From positions 81,291 through 145,290 of the forward strand of contig NZ_BBUY01000014.1 in the NCBI RefSeq assembly GCF_001590865.1: a stretch of 64,000 nt of DNA, read 5' to 3'. This document shows positions 1 through 9,075 of this stretch, one piece after another. The translations under genes and the position numbers were made by a program. The notes beneath the pieces are model-generated. The model did no database searches. It saw only the letters and a program-made list of their open reading frames with translations, and was not told the origin of the DNA. Position 1 is the first letter of the stretch; the number at the start of each line of letters is the position of its first letter. The DNA is from Streptomyces sp. NBRC 110611 (GTDB lineage Bacteria; Actinomycetota; Actinomycetes; Streptomycetales; Streptomycetaceae).

Positions 1-1095
1 TGGGACGTCTTCCCTGACGCGGCGTCGGCGCTGATCCAGTATGTATCGCTGGACTGGCCGACCGGGCCCGCCTGGGTGAACTACAACAGCCTGCAGCAGC
101 TCTCCTACTTCACCACGGCCTTCCTCGCCGCTCCGCTCGCGCTGCTGACCGGACTGGGCATGTCGCCGGCCCTCTCGACCCGGTTCAGGTGGATCAGCAA
201 GCCGGTGAGCATCCAGGCAGCGCGCTCACTGCACTTCCTGGTCCTCGTGTGGTTCCTGGTCTTCATCGTGGCCCACATTGCTCTGGTGTTCACCACAGAC
301 CTGCAACGCAACCTCAACCAGATGTACGCCGCCCGCGGCGGCAACGGCGGGACGGGCCTGTGGATCTTCCTCGCCTCGATGGCCGTGGTCATCGCCGGCT
401 GGATCGCCGCCACCCCGTTCACCCTGCGCCACCCCCGAGCGGTGCAGCGCGCCGGGTACGCGCTCATCGGCCCCGCACAGCGCCTCTTCGAGCACGTGGA
501 CGCCAAACCGGGCGAGTACACCGAGAAGGACATCTCCCCATACTTCTGGCACAACGGCCAGTACCCCGACTCACCGGAATACCGCCGGCTCTACGACGGC
601 AACTTCGCCGACTACAAGCTGCACATCCACGGCCTTGTCGACAACCCCGTCGAACTCGACCTGCGCCAGCTACGGGCCCTGCCCCACCACGAGCAGATCA
701 CCCAGCACTTCTGCATCCAGGGCTGGTCGGGCGTCGCCAAGTGGGGCGGCGTGTCCATGCGCACCATCCTGGACCTGGTCAAGCCGAACCCCGAGGCCAA
801 GTGGGTCGTCTTCTACTCCCTGGGCGACGGCCCGGACAAGGGACGCTACTACGACGCCCACCCCATCGAGCAGATGAGCCACCACCTGACCATGCTCGCC
901 TACGACATGAACGGCCAACCGCTGTCGTTCGGCCACGGCGCCCCGCTGCGCCTGCGCAACGAGGTACAGCTCGGCTTCAAACAGATCAAGTGGATCCAGG
1001 GCATCGAGTTCGTCGCCGACTTCTCCCGGATCGGCGGCGGACACGGTGGCTACAACCCAGACCACGAGTTCTTCGGCTACCGCCAATCCCTGTAG
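1..1095 (+). CDS. Cytochrome b-like membrane / sulfite-oxidase-fold molybdopterin oxidoreductase (5' truncated)
   Basis: The frame is open from the first base, so the start lies left of the window; 364 residues are visible. The N-terminal half is a membrane module with hydrophobic helices and His residues near 78 and 92 (LHFLVL, FIVAHIAL) that could ligate haem b. The C-terminal half (about 180-355) is a sulfite-oxidase/YedY-type molybdopterin domain; the conserved Mo-ligating Cys is at about 238 in HFCIQGWSG. The family transfers electrons between a membrane haem and an oxidised substrate. The substrate cannot be read from sequence. The family assignment is firm; the function is not. Confidence 0.85.
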   Translation, partial: WDVFPDAASALIQYVSLDWPTGPAWVNYNSLQQLSYFTTAFLAAPLALLTGLGMSPALSTRFRWISKPVSIQAARSLHFLVLVWFLVFIVAHIALVFTTDLQRNLNQMYAARGGNGGTGLWIFLASMAVVIAGWIAATPFTLRHPRAVQRAGYALIGPAQRLFEHVDAKPGEYTEKDISPYFWHNGQYPDSPEYRRLYDGNFADYKLHIHGLVDNPVELDLRQLRALPHHEQITQHFCIQGWSGVAKWGGVSMRTILDLVKPNPEAKWVVFYSLGDGPDKGRYYDAHPIEQMSHHLTMLAYDMNGQPLSFGHGAPLRLRNEVQLGFKQIKWIQGIEFVADFSRIGGGHGGYNPDHEFFGYRQSL

Positions 1096-1599
1096 CGACA
1101 AGAAGGAATCTTCGTCATCCCCTCGTAGGGCAAGCCCCCCTCGATTGCTGCCTCAGTGATACCCCAACAGCGCGGGACCCCGGTGGTCACGTCCTCGCGG
1201 CGTCCTCCGCTGCTCAAGACCAATCTCACCGACAGCTGCTGTACCGATGCGCCAACCGACGCCAATTGCATCGGATGCGAATAGGCGACACCGGCCCTGG
1301 CTCTCGGCTACCACGACAAGGCAGCCACCCGGCTGGTCACCGAGCCGGAGGAACCTGGAGCCGATACGCCCCCGGCGACCACACACGGCAACCGGCAACT
1401 CGACCATCAAGGCGCGTGACCGGCTCACTGCCCCGGGGAGTGCAACTGGACACCGGTGGGGACTGTGAGCACCCTCCCCATAGGCGGCCACTTACGGCGC
1501 AATTTGTGAAGTCCCAAGAGATGCTGGGCACGGAAGTCCGGCAAGATTGACAATTGACAACCGCCATCGCCCTCTTCGCCGGCACCTACGCCCTGATCA
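1096..1599. other. Intergenic region, mostly without recognisable genes
   Basis: About 500 bp between the molybdenum enzyme and the convergent GIDE gene. Codon usage is not coding-like in any frame over most of it. The right end (about 1549-1611) translates as LTTAIALFAGTYALIIS before a stop, which resembles the first helix of an anion/arsenite permease and may be a gene remnant. Nothing else is supported. Confidence 0.35.
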
Positions 1600-2379
1600 T
1601 CAGCGGATGAGGCCGAGCACCAGGAAGACGATCCCGGCGACAACGGCCAGGACCGTACCGACACCGAAGACCAGCACCTTGTGGTTCTCAGCCCGGAGCA
1701 GTTCCTGCTCGGACTTGACCGACATGATGAAGACTCCGCCCTCCTCCGGAGCACCGAGGACGAGCCGACCGTCACTGTCAGTGGCTTCACCATGGACGTA
1801 GAAGCGACTGCCCGGACGGACCACCCACTCCTCGCGCCGGAAGCCGATGGTCCCGTCGCCACCGCCGAGGTTCAGGTTCAGCGGGCCGATCGTGAGGCGG
1901 CTGCCACTGCCTCCCGTGTGCGGATCGAAACGGTCCAGCACCTTCTCGGCGCCCACCACACCATGCTCGCCAGGGCGGATCACCATCTTGCCGGTGGCGT
2001 CCTCCACGAAGAACGCGGTGGAGCTGGAGTGCTCGGAGAGCACCTCGGTGCGAGTCCTGCGCTTCCGATTGCCGTTGCTGTCGCGATAGGTCTCCTTGTA
2101 CCTGCGGGTGATCTTGTGCTTGTGCCACACGCAGTCCAGGCCCTCCAGCTCGGACCGCAGCACACCGCTCTTGTGCGGACGGGCCTGGCCGACGACTTCA
2201 CAGCAGTAACGGAAGTGCCCCCCGCCCGCGGCCTCCGCGGCCGCCTCGTGCAGCGCCCGCAGGTCCTGTACCGGAAGCGTCTCGGTGCTCTCCATTGACC
2301 GCGCCCGGCCGTTCGCAGCACGCGCCGTATACGCACACACCGCTGCCACCACCAAGCCAGCCAAACCTATCCAGATCAC
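1600..2379 (-). CDS. GIDE-domain (E3 ubiquitin ligase-like) membrane protein
   Basis: A 259-residue protein with a hydrophobic helix at each end (about 1-20 and 237-258) and a soluble middle resembling the GIDE domain of MUL1-type eukaryotic ligases (around ELEGLDCVWHKHK and SSSTAFFVEDATGKM). Bacterial members lack the RING finger, and none is seen here, so ligase activity should not be assumed. The start is GTG with GGAG just upstream (GGAGTTGTA). The gene is convergent with the molybdenum enzyme and divergent from the methyltransferase. The function in bacteria is unknown; a membrane-stress role is only a guess. Confidence 0.75.
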   Translation of the reverse strand: MIWIGLAGLVVAAVCAYTARAANGRARSMESTETLPVQDLRALHEAAAEAAGGGHFRYCCEVVGQARPHKSGVLRSELEGLDCVWHKHKITRRYKETYRDSNGNRKRRTRTEVLSEHSSSTAFFVEDATGKMVIRPGEHGVVGAEKVLDRFDPHTGGSGSRLTIGPLNLNLGGGDGTIGFRREEWVVRPGSRFYVHGEATDSDGRLVLGAPEEGGVFIMSVKSEQELLRAENHKVLVFGVGTVLAVVAGIVFLVLGLIR

Positions 2380-2611
2380 TACAACTCCACGATTGGCCTA
2401 CCCCCTCGACGGCGCGACCCTACCCAGGACCGTCCACGGAGCAGCAATCGCCTTCGAATCTCGCGCAAAGCCCGATCCCGACCAGCCAGGGGCGCCTCCC
2501 CGCACAGTGGACGGCGCGTCCCGGGCGGCCGTACGGCTCCGACCGCCCGCCGCTAGGCTGGGTCGCGGGCGGTTCTGCGTCGGCCGGAAGCGCGGAAGAG
2601 GCGACGAGCAC

Positions 2612-3277
2612 ATGACCGAGCACGAGCGGGAGCTGGCCGATGCCCAACGCGAGCACTGGCAGCACACCTACACCGCCCATCCCGGCATGTACGGTGAGCA
2701 GCCCTCCGCCCCCGCCATCCACGCAGCCTCGGTGTTCCGCGCGGCCCAGGTCAGGGACGTGCTGGAACTCGGTGCCGGACACGGGCGCGACGCTCTGTAC
2801 TTCGCCCGCGAGGGCTTCACCGTCCAGGCCACCGACTTCAGCCCCGTCGGCCTCCGGCAGCTCCGGTACGCCGCCCATGAGCAGGGCGTCGCCGACCGGA
2901 TCACCACCACGGTGCACGACGTACGCGAGCCGCTGCCGCTGCCGGATGCCTGTGTGGACGCGGTGTTCGCGCACATGCTGCTGTGCATGGCCCTGTCCAC
3001 CAGGGAGATCCACGCCCTGGTGGGCGAGGTCCGGCGCGTGCTGCGGCCGGGCGGGACCTTCTTCTACACCGTCCGCCACACCGGCGACGCGCACTACGGA
3101 ACCGGCATCGCCCACGGCGACGACATCTACGAACACGGCGGCTTCGCCGTCCACTACTTCACGCGTGACCTGGTCGATGCCCTCGCCGGCGGCTGGACCC
3201 GGCGCGAGGTGCATGCCTTCGAGGAAGGCGACCTGCCTCGCCGCCTGTGGCGCATCACCCAGGCCCTGCCACGGTGA
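2612..3277 (+). CDS. Class I SAM-dependent methyltransferase
   Basis: The protein has 221 residues starting at ATG 2612 behind GGAAGAGG. It has a Rossmann-type methyltransferase core: motif I VLELGAGHGRD (about 50), the acidic ATDFS strand end, and a motif IV/V region VDAVFAHMLL followed by LRPGG. A longer open frame extends upstream to 2285 but has poor codon bias and no similarity, so the internal ATG was chosen. The substrate is not evident. The stop overlaps the start of the next, truncated gene (GTGA), which suggests a former operon. Confidence 0.85.
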   Translation: MTEHERELADAQREHWQHTYTAHPGMYGEQPSAPAIHAASVFRAAQVRDVLELGAGHGRDALYFAREGFTVQATDFSPVGLRQLRYAAHEQGVADRITTTVHDVREPLPLPDACVDAVFAHMLLCMALSTREIHALVGEVRRVLRPGGTFFYTVRHTGDAHYGTGIAHGDDIYEHGGFAVHYFTRDLVDALAGGWTRREVHAFEEGDLPRRLWRITQALPR

Positions 3278-3513
3278 CCACGGAACCCGTACCGGCGGTC
3301 GGCACCACCGTCGGGGCGGCGAAGGGCCCTGCCAGCTACTTCCCCTCCATCGAGAAGAAGCACGCCCGCCCGATCACGCAACGGAACGATCTCACCCGTT
3401 CCTCACCCCGGACCAAGCACATGGAGCTCGTGAGCTGGCTGAAGACCGAACACGGCCTGGGTGGCTTTGTTCATCTTCAGCAACAGCGTTTGTTGACGAG
3501 TACTGCTCGATAA
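3274..3513 (+). pseudogene. Truncated DUF4287-type protein
   Basis: A GTG overlapping the methyltransferase stop opens a frame that matches the start of small DUF4287 proteins: GPASYFPSIEKKHARPI and then TKHMELVSWLKTEHGLG. Similarity stops exactly at about 3459, where an inverted repeat (GGGTGGCTTT ... AAAGCCACCC) begins, and the frame runs to a stop in unrelated sequence. The usual C-terminal part (GHANALVAH-like) is missing, so the gene looks cut by an insertion. Function of the family is unknown. Confidence 0.6.
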
Positions 3514-3521
3514 AGCCACCC
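3459..3521. repeat. Inverted repeat that truncates the DUF4287 gene
   Basis: Perfect 10-bp arms GGGTGGCTTT (3459-3468) and AAAGCCACCC (3512-3521) enclose 43 bp. The left arm starts where DUF4287 similarity is lost. This fits a small non-autonomous insertion or the collapsed ends of an IS element, but no transposase is present. A stem-loop terminator is the alternative. Confidence 0.45.
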
Positions 3522-3557
3522 GATCCATCGGGTCGCCACTCGAGGTGATCTGCCAGA

Positions 3558-3572
3558 GGGCCGAACGGTCCC
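3558..3572 (+). promoter_or_regulatory. Putative OsdR/DevR-type box 1
   Basis: GGGCCGAACGGTCCC, a near-perfect palindrome about 111 bp before the Rv1733c-like start. The same pattern recurs 50 bp downstream and at other stress genes here. Binding by an OsdR/DosR-type regulator is inferred from the resemblance to GGGAC...GTCCC dormancy boxes. Confidence 0.55.
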
Positions 3573-3610
3573 GGCCCGACCGCCCAGACTGTACGCACCG
3601 GTCCCTCTCC

Positions 3611-3625
3611 GGGACCTTTCGGCCC
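3611..3625 (-). promoter_or_regulatory. Putative OsdR/DevR-type box 2
   Basis: GGGACCTTTCGGCCC, which reads GGGCCGAAAGGTCCC on the other strand, one base different from box 1. It lies 58 bp before the Rv1733c-like start, a usual place for an activator site. Paired boxes are typical of DosR-controlled promoters. Confidence 0.55.
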
Positions 3626-3682
3626 TCTCCCGGACCTGACTGGTCTTGAGACCCTCCGAACAGCAGGCGAAGGGGGTACACG

Positions 3683-4258
3683 ATGACTCCTTGGACGATG
3701 CGCCCACCATGGCGGCACGACCTGCTCCGGCGCGGCACGGACGTGGCACAGTCCTGGATGGCCCTGGCCACCGGGCTGCTCATCTCCGTGGCGGCCCCGA
3801 CCGCCGGGGTGCTGGCCGGCCAGGCGGTGGACACGGCGTCCCAGCAGCAACACGCCGACTGGCACGCGGTCACCGCCGTGGTGACGAAGGAGCCGCCCGC
3901 CCGCGCCGGCCTTGACGCCAGGGACGGCACGGGCGGCCGGGTGCACGCGACAGTGCGCTGGACGGCCTCGGACCATACCGTGCGGACAGGAGAGACAGCT
4001 GTGGCACCCGGCGCTTGTGCCGGAGACCGGACGACCGTGTGGCTGGACCGGTACGGAGCCCTGCTAAGGGACCCGCGCACCCCGGCGGACGTCTTGGCCC
4101 TGAGCGTCGCGGCTGGCGCCGTAGCCGCGTCCGGTACCGGGCTGTTGCTCTTCGGCACAGACAGGGCCGGCGTCCTCCTGCTGAACCGCAAGCGCTACGC
4201 CCAGTGGGAGAAGGAGTGGGCGGAACTCGACGCGCAAGGACGGCACCACCGTCGATGA
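3683..4258 (+). CDS. Rv1733c-like two-helix membrane protein
   Basis: A 191-residue protein starting at ATG 3683 after AAGGGGG. One transmembrane helix is near residues 25-47 (MALATGLLISVAAPTAGVLA) and one near 140-158. Between them is an extracytoplasmic domain with the RVHATVRWTASDHTVRTGE strand pattern, and a cytoplasmic tail NRKRYAQWEKEW follows. This layout matches the Rv1733c family, whose mycobacterial member belongs to the DosR dormancy regulon; its biochemical role is unknown. Two dormancy-type boxes precede the gene. Confidence 0.75.
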   Translation: MTPWTMRPPWRHDLLRRGTDVAQSWMALATGLLISVAAPTAGVLAGQAVDTASQQQHADWHAVTAVVTKEPPARAGLDARDGTGGRVHATVRWTASDHTVRTGETAVAPGACAGDRTTVWLDRYGALLRDPRTPADVLALSVAAGAVAASGTGLLLFGTDRAGVLLLNRKRYAQWEKEWAELDAQGRHHRR

Positions 4259-4471
4259 ACGTGCCAGGGCCCTCGGCAGTCGGGATCGGCGGCCGCCCCT
4301 TTCCAAAGCTGCCGTAAGCCCCGGATACCCCCGCGCCGGTGGGTGAGCCGGCTGGCGACCGCAGTGACACGGCGTACCCCGATCAGTCCAGTGGGCAGGG
4401 CATGGAGTGATAGCCGGAGGTGTACTGGACGCACAACGACGCCATCGGCCATCGAGCGAGGGGAGCGGTCC

Positions 4472-5962
4472 GTGTCGCCACCGGATGCTGCTGCCCACCC
4501 GGTGAAGCCCGACCGGGTGTTCGATCGGGAGAGCGAGTGGGCCGACCTGGTGGGCTTCGCGTGCGATGAACGCCCCGGGGCTACGCTCGGCCTGGTCTCG
4601 GGACAGCGCCGACAAGGCAAGACCTTCCTGCTGGAAACCGTTGCCCAGGCCGTCGACGGCTTCTATTTCGACGGGCAGGAAGCGGCGGAAGCCGAGACCC
4701 TGCACCGGCTCGCAGACCGCCTGGGCGAGTACACCGGGACGACTCATCCACCGCGCTGGCAGCGGTGGGAGGACGCCGTGGACGCGCTGCTGGCGCTGGG
4801 CGACCAGAGCCCGTCCCTCGTGATCATCGACAACTTTCCCGACCTGGTGGGCCCGAGCCCGGCGCTGCCGTCCGTTATCCACAGTGCCTTGCGCCGCCTG
4901 CACCAGGTGCGCAGGCACAACCGCGTACGCCTCATCCTCAGCGGCGGAACCCCTGTCCTGATGCGAAGGCTCTTCTCCGGCTCGTCGTCCCTGCACCGGC
5001 TCGCCTCGCTGGAACTCCTGGTGCGGCCGTTCGGCTTTCGTGAGGCGGCACGGTTCTGGGGAATCCGGTCCCCACGACTCGCCGTGCAGGTGCACGCCAT
5101 CGTGGGGGGAACTCCCGCCTACCGCAGCGACCTCGTGTGTGACGATACCCCCGCCGGCCCGCAGGATTTCGACGCATGGGTATGCAGAACCGTCCTCAAC
5201 CCACGGGTCCCGCTGTTCTGGGAGGCGCGCAGTCTCCTGGAAGGAGAGGCGAATCACGCGGACCGGGCGCTGTGCCACTCCGCGCTGGCCGCGATCACCG
5301 CCGGCTGCTCCACACCCGGTGAGATCGCCGAACGCATCGGGGCACCACTGACCGACGTGTCCCACGTCCTGGCCGTACTGCGGAACCGTGGTCTGCTGCA
5401 CGGCGAGCCCGACGCGTTCCGGCACGGGCTGACGCGCTACCGCATCGCCGAGCCACTGCTGGCCTTCGAGCACGCCCTCGCCCGGCCCCATCGCACCGCG
5501 GTCGAGCAGGAGGACGCCGCCAGCGTGTGGCACCGGGCCCGCGAGACCTTCGACTCCGCCGTTGCCGCACCGCACTTCACCCAGCTCTGCCGGCACTGGG
5601 CCACCGACCACGCCGCCCCCGCCACCATGGGCGGAGAGCCTGAAACGGCCCTGCGCGGCACCATCTCCGATCCCGCGGAGCACACCCGCCTCGATATCGA
5701 CGTGGCGGTGCGAGGGACTGTCGACGGCCGGCCCGGAGTCCTGCTGTCGGTCGGGCTCGCCCGCTGGGACGAGAGCATGGACATGCACCACCTGGAGCGG
5801 CTGCTGCACATTCTGTCGGTCCTCGCCGCCTCCGGCGAGGACATCAGCCGGGCCAGACCAGGCTGCTACAGCGCGATGGGATTCGGCCCGGAACTGCGGT
5901 CCGCGGAAGCCAGGGGCGAGGTCTTCCTGGTCAACGTCGACAGGCTCTACCACGGCGAGTGA
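4472..5962 (+). CDS. Archaeal-type AAA ATPase with DUF234-like C-terminus
   Basis: A 496-residue protein. GTG 4472 was chosen because it follows GAGGGGAG and upstream codons are not coding-like. A Walker A motif (GQRRQGKT, Lys at about 50) and Walker B (SLVIIDNFPDLV, about 115) define a P-loop domain. A winged-helix segment follows (GEIAERIGAPLTDVSHVLAVLRN region, about 285-310), and then a DUF234-type nuclease-fold domain with LDIDVAV near 410. Such ATPases are common near mobile DNA, and the integrase remnant lies just downstream. The cellular target is unknown. Confidence 0.75.
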   Translation: MSPPDAAAHPVKPDRVFDRESEWADLVGFACDERPGATLGLVSGQRRQGKTFLLETVAQAVDGFYFDGQEAAEAETLHRLADRLGEYTGTTHPPRWQRWEDAVDALLALGDQSPSLVIIDNFPDLVGPSPALPSVIHSALRRLHQVRRHNRVRLILSGGTPVLMRRLFSGSSSLHRLASLELLVRPFGFREAARFWGIRSPRLAVQVHAIVGGTPAYRSDLVCDDTPAGPQDFDAWVCRTVLNPRVPLFWEARSLLEGEANHADRALCHSALAAITAGCSTPGEIAERIGAPLTDVSHVLAVLRNRGLLHGEPDAFRHGLTRYRIAEPLLAFEHALARPHRTAVEQEDAASVWHRARETFDSAVAAPHFTQLCRHWATDHAAPATMGGEPETALRGTISDPAEHTRLDIDVAVRGTVDGRPGVLLSVGLARWDESMDMHHLERLLHILSVLAASGEDISRARPGCYSAMGFGPELRSAEARGEVFLVNVDRLYHGE

Positions 5963-6120
5963 CCGATGGCCGCCGACCGCGCGGCCGAGCACGGTCCGGT
6001 CGTCCCTTGATCACTCCCAGGGGGACGAGGACCTTGGGTGCCTCAACGACGTCAGGCGTGTTGACCGAACTAACTCATGCGTCCTCCCAGGTCAGTTGGG
6101 GTGTCTGCTAGCTTCCCGGC

Positions 6121-6573
6121 ATGCCCGTTGAACAGCGTCCCGACAGGGATCTGAAGAACTTTGTGCTGCCTGAGTTGGGCAAGCTACTGAAGGCGAGAGA
6201 CCGCTGGGAGCCATACCAGGTGTTGGACCCGCTCGGACGGCCGGTCGAGCCTGTCGCGACGTACCTCAGAGATCTGATGGCAGCGGACAGTTCGCCGTTG
6301 ACGCCGTTGTCGACGACGGCGATATTCGGCTCCCCGAACACCACGAAATGGACCAGGGGGACCGCGGCGTCGCGACCACCGTTCGCCGGGGGTCGGCGGC
6401 CGTGCGCCGAGATCCCCACTGCGCCGGAGGTTCCCGGTCCGCCCGATAGCCAGCAGAGCATTAGGGCTGGTCAGGGCGGTCAAGGGTGGCTGACAGGCCA
6501 GCGCGGAGCGCCGCCGAAGGCGCCCTTGAGAGGCCGGATCAGCCCGGACACCCGACCGTCGGGCGGCTCGTGA
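6121..6573 (+). pseudogene. N-terminal remnant of a tyrosine recombinase/integrase
   Basis: The first 55-60 codons (to about 6300) resemble the N-terminus of Streptomyces phage-type integrases: ELGKLLKARDRWEPYQVLD followed by RPVEPVATYLRDL. After that the frame continues in low-quality sequence, and the SAM-like core and the catalytic R...HxxR...Y domain are absent. It is a truncated relic of an integrated element. Confidence 0.6.
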
Positions 6574-6589
6574 TCACCTCAGCCAGGGC

Positions 6590-6637
6590 GGGGAATTGCG
6601 CCGTGACGATCATGAAGATCGTGGGGAATTGCGCCGT
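6590..6637. repeat. Direct repeat GGGGAATTGCGCCGT x2
   Basis: Two exact 15-bp copies at 6590-6604 and 6623-6637, 33 bp apart. They lie beside transposase debris and may be an IS end or transposase-binding repeats. No intact element is attached. Confidence 0.5.
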
Positions 6638-6732
6638 CGCTGACAGGACGGGAACTCAACGACTATTGCTCACCCGTGTTCCGCGCGGGGTTCACCCGTG
6701 AGGTGGTTGAAGATCTGGTCGGCCAACCCCGC

Positions 6733-6785
6733 CGGAGCGGCTGAACCGGGAGATCAAACGCAGGGCCGACGTGGTGCACCGCGAG
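6733..6785 (+). pseudogene. IS256 (Mutator)-family transposase fragment
   Basis: The frame at 6733 reads ERLNREIKRRADVV, the conserved block near the C-terminus of IS256-family transposases. Nothing of the DDE core is next to it. It is a short remnant of an old insertion. Confidence 0.55.
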
Positions 6786-7093
6786 CGCGCAAGAAGTGAC
6801 CGGTCGCAACGCGACCCTGGGGCGTGGCGGGTTGTGGAGTGGAGTCCACACTTCGCCACGCCATCATCTGGATCCGCGCACGATCGGATGGCCTGGGGGC
6901 GCGATACGTTCCCCGCGCGCTCACACCGTCCCCCCGAATACCCGTTTTCATCCGCCTGCGCCCCGCAGCACCCCCTTACGGCGAAAGGTCGGAAACACGC
7001 ATGATATCCGCGGCGAGCAAAACCGGCCCACCGGAATCTTCCCGGCGGACGTCCGTACCTCTCGCCAGCCCTCAACCATGGTCACAACTCAGA

Positions 7094-7118
7094 ACGGGAT
7101 GCGTTCGATGCATCCCGT
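7094..7118. promoter_or_regulatory. 9-bp inverted repeat upstream of the beta-propeller gene
   Basis: ACGGGATGC and GCATCCCGT are perfect arms around a 7-nt spacer, about 195 bp before the gene. It could be an operator or a short hairpin. There is no T tract, so termination is less likely. Confidence 0.35.
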
Positions 7119-7312
7119 GATCTCTATTGCCGACAGGCCGGGAGGCAAGGCTGCCAGAGGCCGGCTTGTCGACCAACCAGGTCTTTCACGAGGCGACTTC
7201 GTGCGCGGACCGGTAGGCGACGGCACGTCGTAGTTCATGGCGTCACCGCCTCGATCGGGATGCCGACCCGAGCCGGGGCGTCGGGTCGCCGTGTCACAGA
7301 GAGGTGGAATCG

Positions 7313-9043
7313 ATGTCCCTGGTCTACGTCGCCAATCTACGGGGGAATTCGGTCTCGGCCATTGACCCGACGACCAACACGGTCGTTGCGACCATCCCCG
7401 TCGGCCGGTTTCCCGAAGGAGTCGCGGTCGCCCCGGACGGCGCCCACGCCTACGTCACCAACAATGCGGACAGTACCGTGTCGGTGATCGACACCGCCAC
7501 CAACTCCGTCACCGCCCTTATCCCGGTCGGCCGGTTTCCGAACCCGGTGGCGTTCGCCCCCGACGGCGCCCATGCCTATGTCGGCCGCTTCTTCAGCCCG
7601 GGCATCGGCGGCGTCGACGTCATCGACACGAGCACGAACACCGTCACCGCCACCGTCCAGGTCGGCAACCAGCCGTTCGGCATCGCGCTGACCCCCGACG
7701 GCGCCCACGCCTACGTGGCGTGCTTCGTCGGCAGCAGCGTCTCGGTGATCGACACCGCCACCAACACCGTCACCGCCACCATCAGCAGTCCCAGCGCGAG
7801 GACCCCGGCCGGCATCGCGATCAGCCCGGACGGAGCGCATGCCTACACAGCGAACTTCAACAGCAACAACGTGTCCGTCATCGACACCGCAACGAACACG
7901 ATCACCACGCTCATCCCCGTGGGAAGCGGTCCGGAGGGCATCGCGATCAGCCCGGACGGCACCCACGTCTATGTGGCGGACGCCAACGCGAACAGCGTCT
8001 CTGTGATCGACACCGCGACCAACACCGTCACCGCCACCGTCGCCGTCGGCGCCGGACCAGTCGCGGTCCTGGTCGACCCGGCCGGCGCAACCGCGTACGT
8101 CAGCAACTCCGGCGCCAACACCGTCTCCGTGATCGACACGGCAACGAACACCGTCACCGCCACCATCGCCGTCGGAAACACCCCGTTCGGCATCGCCGAG
8201 GCCACCGCCCCGCCGACCGTCACCGCGCTCAACCCCACCCATGGCCCGGAAGCAGGCGGCGGAACGATCACGATCAGCGGCACCCACCTGTCCGGCGCCC
8301 AAGCCGTCGACTTCGGCACGACCCCCGCCATCAACGTCACCGTCGTCAACGACTTCACGGTCACGGCGACGATCCCGGCGCACGCCGACGGCACCGTCGA
8401 CGTCACGGTGACCACGCCCGCCGGGACCAGCGCCACCAACCCCGCCGACCAGTACACCTACGACGAGCCCGCCCCGACCGTCACCGCCCTGAACCCGACG
8501 CACGGATTCGCCTCCGGCGGCACCAGCGTCACGATCATCGGCACCGACTTCCTCGGCGCCACCGCCGTCACCTTCGGCACCACCCCGGCCACCTCATTCA
8601 CCGTCAACGACGACACCTCGATCACCGCGACAGCCCCGGCAGGCACCGGCACCGTGGACGTCACCGTCACCACCCCCGCCGGCACCAGCGCCACCAACCC
8701 CGCCGACCTCTACACCTACGACCCCGACACCACCAGCCTCACCGCCTATCCGATCGTGGCCTCCGTCACCCCGCCGGGCCCGCCGGACATCAACCTCGAC
8801 CTCTCCGCCACACTGACGGACACCGTCACCGGACAACCCGCCCCGGGCCAGACGATCGTCTTCACCGTCGGCACCCGCACCGTGTGCACCGCGATCACCG
8901 ACAGCACCGGCACCGCAACCTGCCACGGCCGCGTCGCCTTCGTGGAAGCAGTACGCCACAGGCAGTACACCGCCACCTTCGCCGGCACCCCTGCCCTCGC
9001 CCCCGCCACCGACACTGCTCCCCTCGTCGTGATCCACACCTGA
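7313..9043 (+). CDS. YVTN beta-propeller protein with IPT/TIG and Ig-like domains
   Basis: A 576-residue protein. ATG 7313 follows GAGAGG; a GTG at 7304 is the alternative. Residues 1-300 are seven YVTN-type propeller blades of about 42 residues (SVSVIDTATNTVTATI then PDGAHAYV). Two IPT/TIG domains follow (each beginning PTVTALNPTHG, about 302 and 389), and then an Ig-like domain with two Cys (TVCTA, ATCHG) near 525-545. Proteins like this usually bind ligands or surfaces outside the cell, yet no signal peptide is visible. The blades are nearly identical at DNA level, suggesting recent repeat expansion. Confidence 0.85.
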   Translation: MSLVYVANLRGNSVSAIDPTTNTVVATIPVGRFPEGVAVAPDGAHAYVTNNADSTVSVIDTATNSVTALIPVGRFPNPVAFAPDGAHAYVGRFFSPGIGGVDVIDTSTNTVTATVQVGNQPFGIALTPDGAHAYVACFVGSSVSVIDTATNTVTATISSPSARTPAGIAISPDGAHAYTANFNSNNVSVIDTATNTITTLIPVGSGPEGIAISPDGTHVYVADANANSVSVIDTATNTVTATVAVGAGPVAVLVDPAGATAYVSNSGANTVSVIDTATNTVTATIAVGNTPFGIAEATAPPTVTALNPTHGPEAGGGTITISGTHLSGAQAVDFGTTPAINVTVVNDFTVTATIPAHADGTVDVTVTTPAGTSATNPADQYTYDEPAPTVTALNPTHGFASGGTSVTIIGTDFLGATAVTFGTTPATSFTVNDDTSITATAPAGTGTVDVTVTTPAGTSATNPADLYTYDPDTTSLTAYPIVASVTPPGPPDINLDLSATLTDTVTGQPAPGQTIVFTVGTRTVCTAITDSTGTATCHGRVAFVEAVRHRQYTATFAGTPALAPATDTAPLVVIHT

Positions 9044-9075
9044 CAACGAACCAACCGAACACGGCAGTTGGAGAG

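Larger units (their letters stand above)
6301..7312. other. Gene-poor stretch with IS debris
   Basis: About 1 kb between the integrase relic and the beta-propeller gene. It holds a 15-bp direct repeat, an IS256-type fragment and a 9-bp inverted repeat, listed separately. The rest shows no coherent frame. The mixed debris suggests repeated insertion and deletion. Confidence 0.5.

Noticed and set aside
4064-5992. Minus-strand frame opposite the ATPase
   Set aside because: It shows no motif, and the plus strand has Walker A and B motifs.
7350-8200. Regularly spaced DNA repeats, considered as a CRISPR array
   Set aside because: The spacing of about 125 bp and the translation show coding repeats of a beta-propeller.
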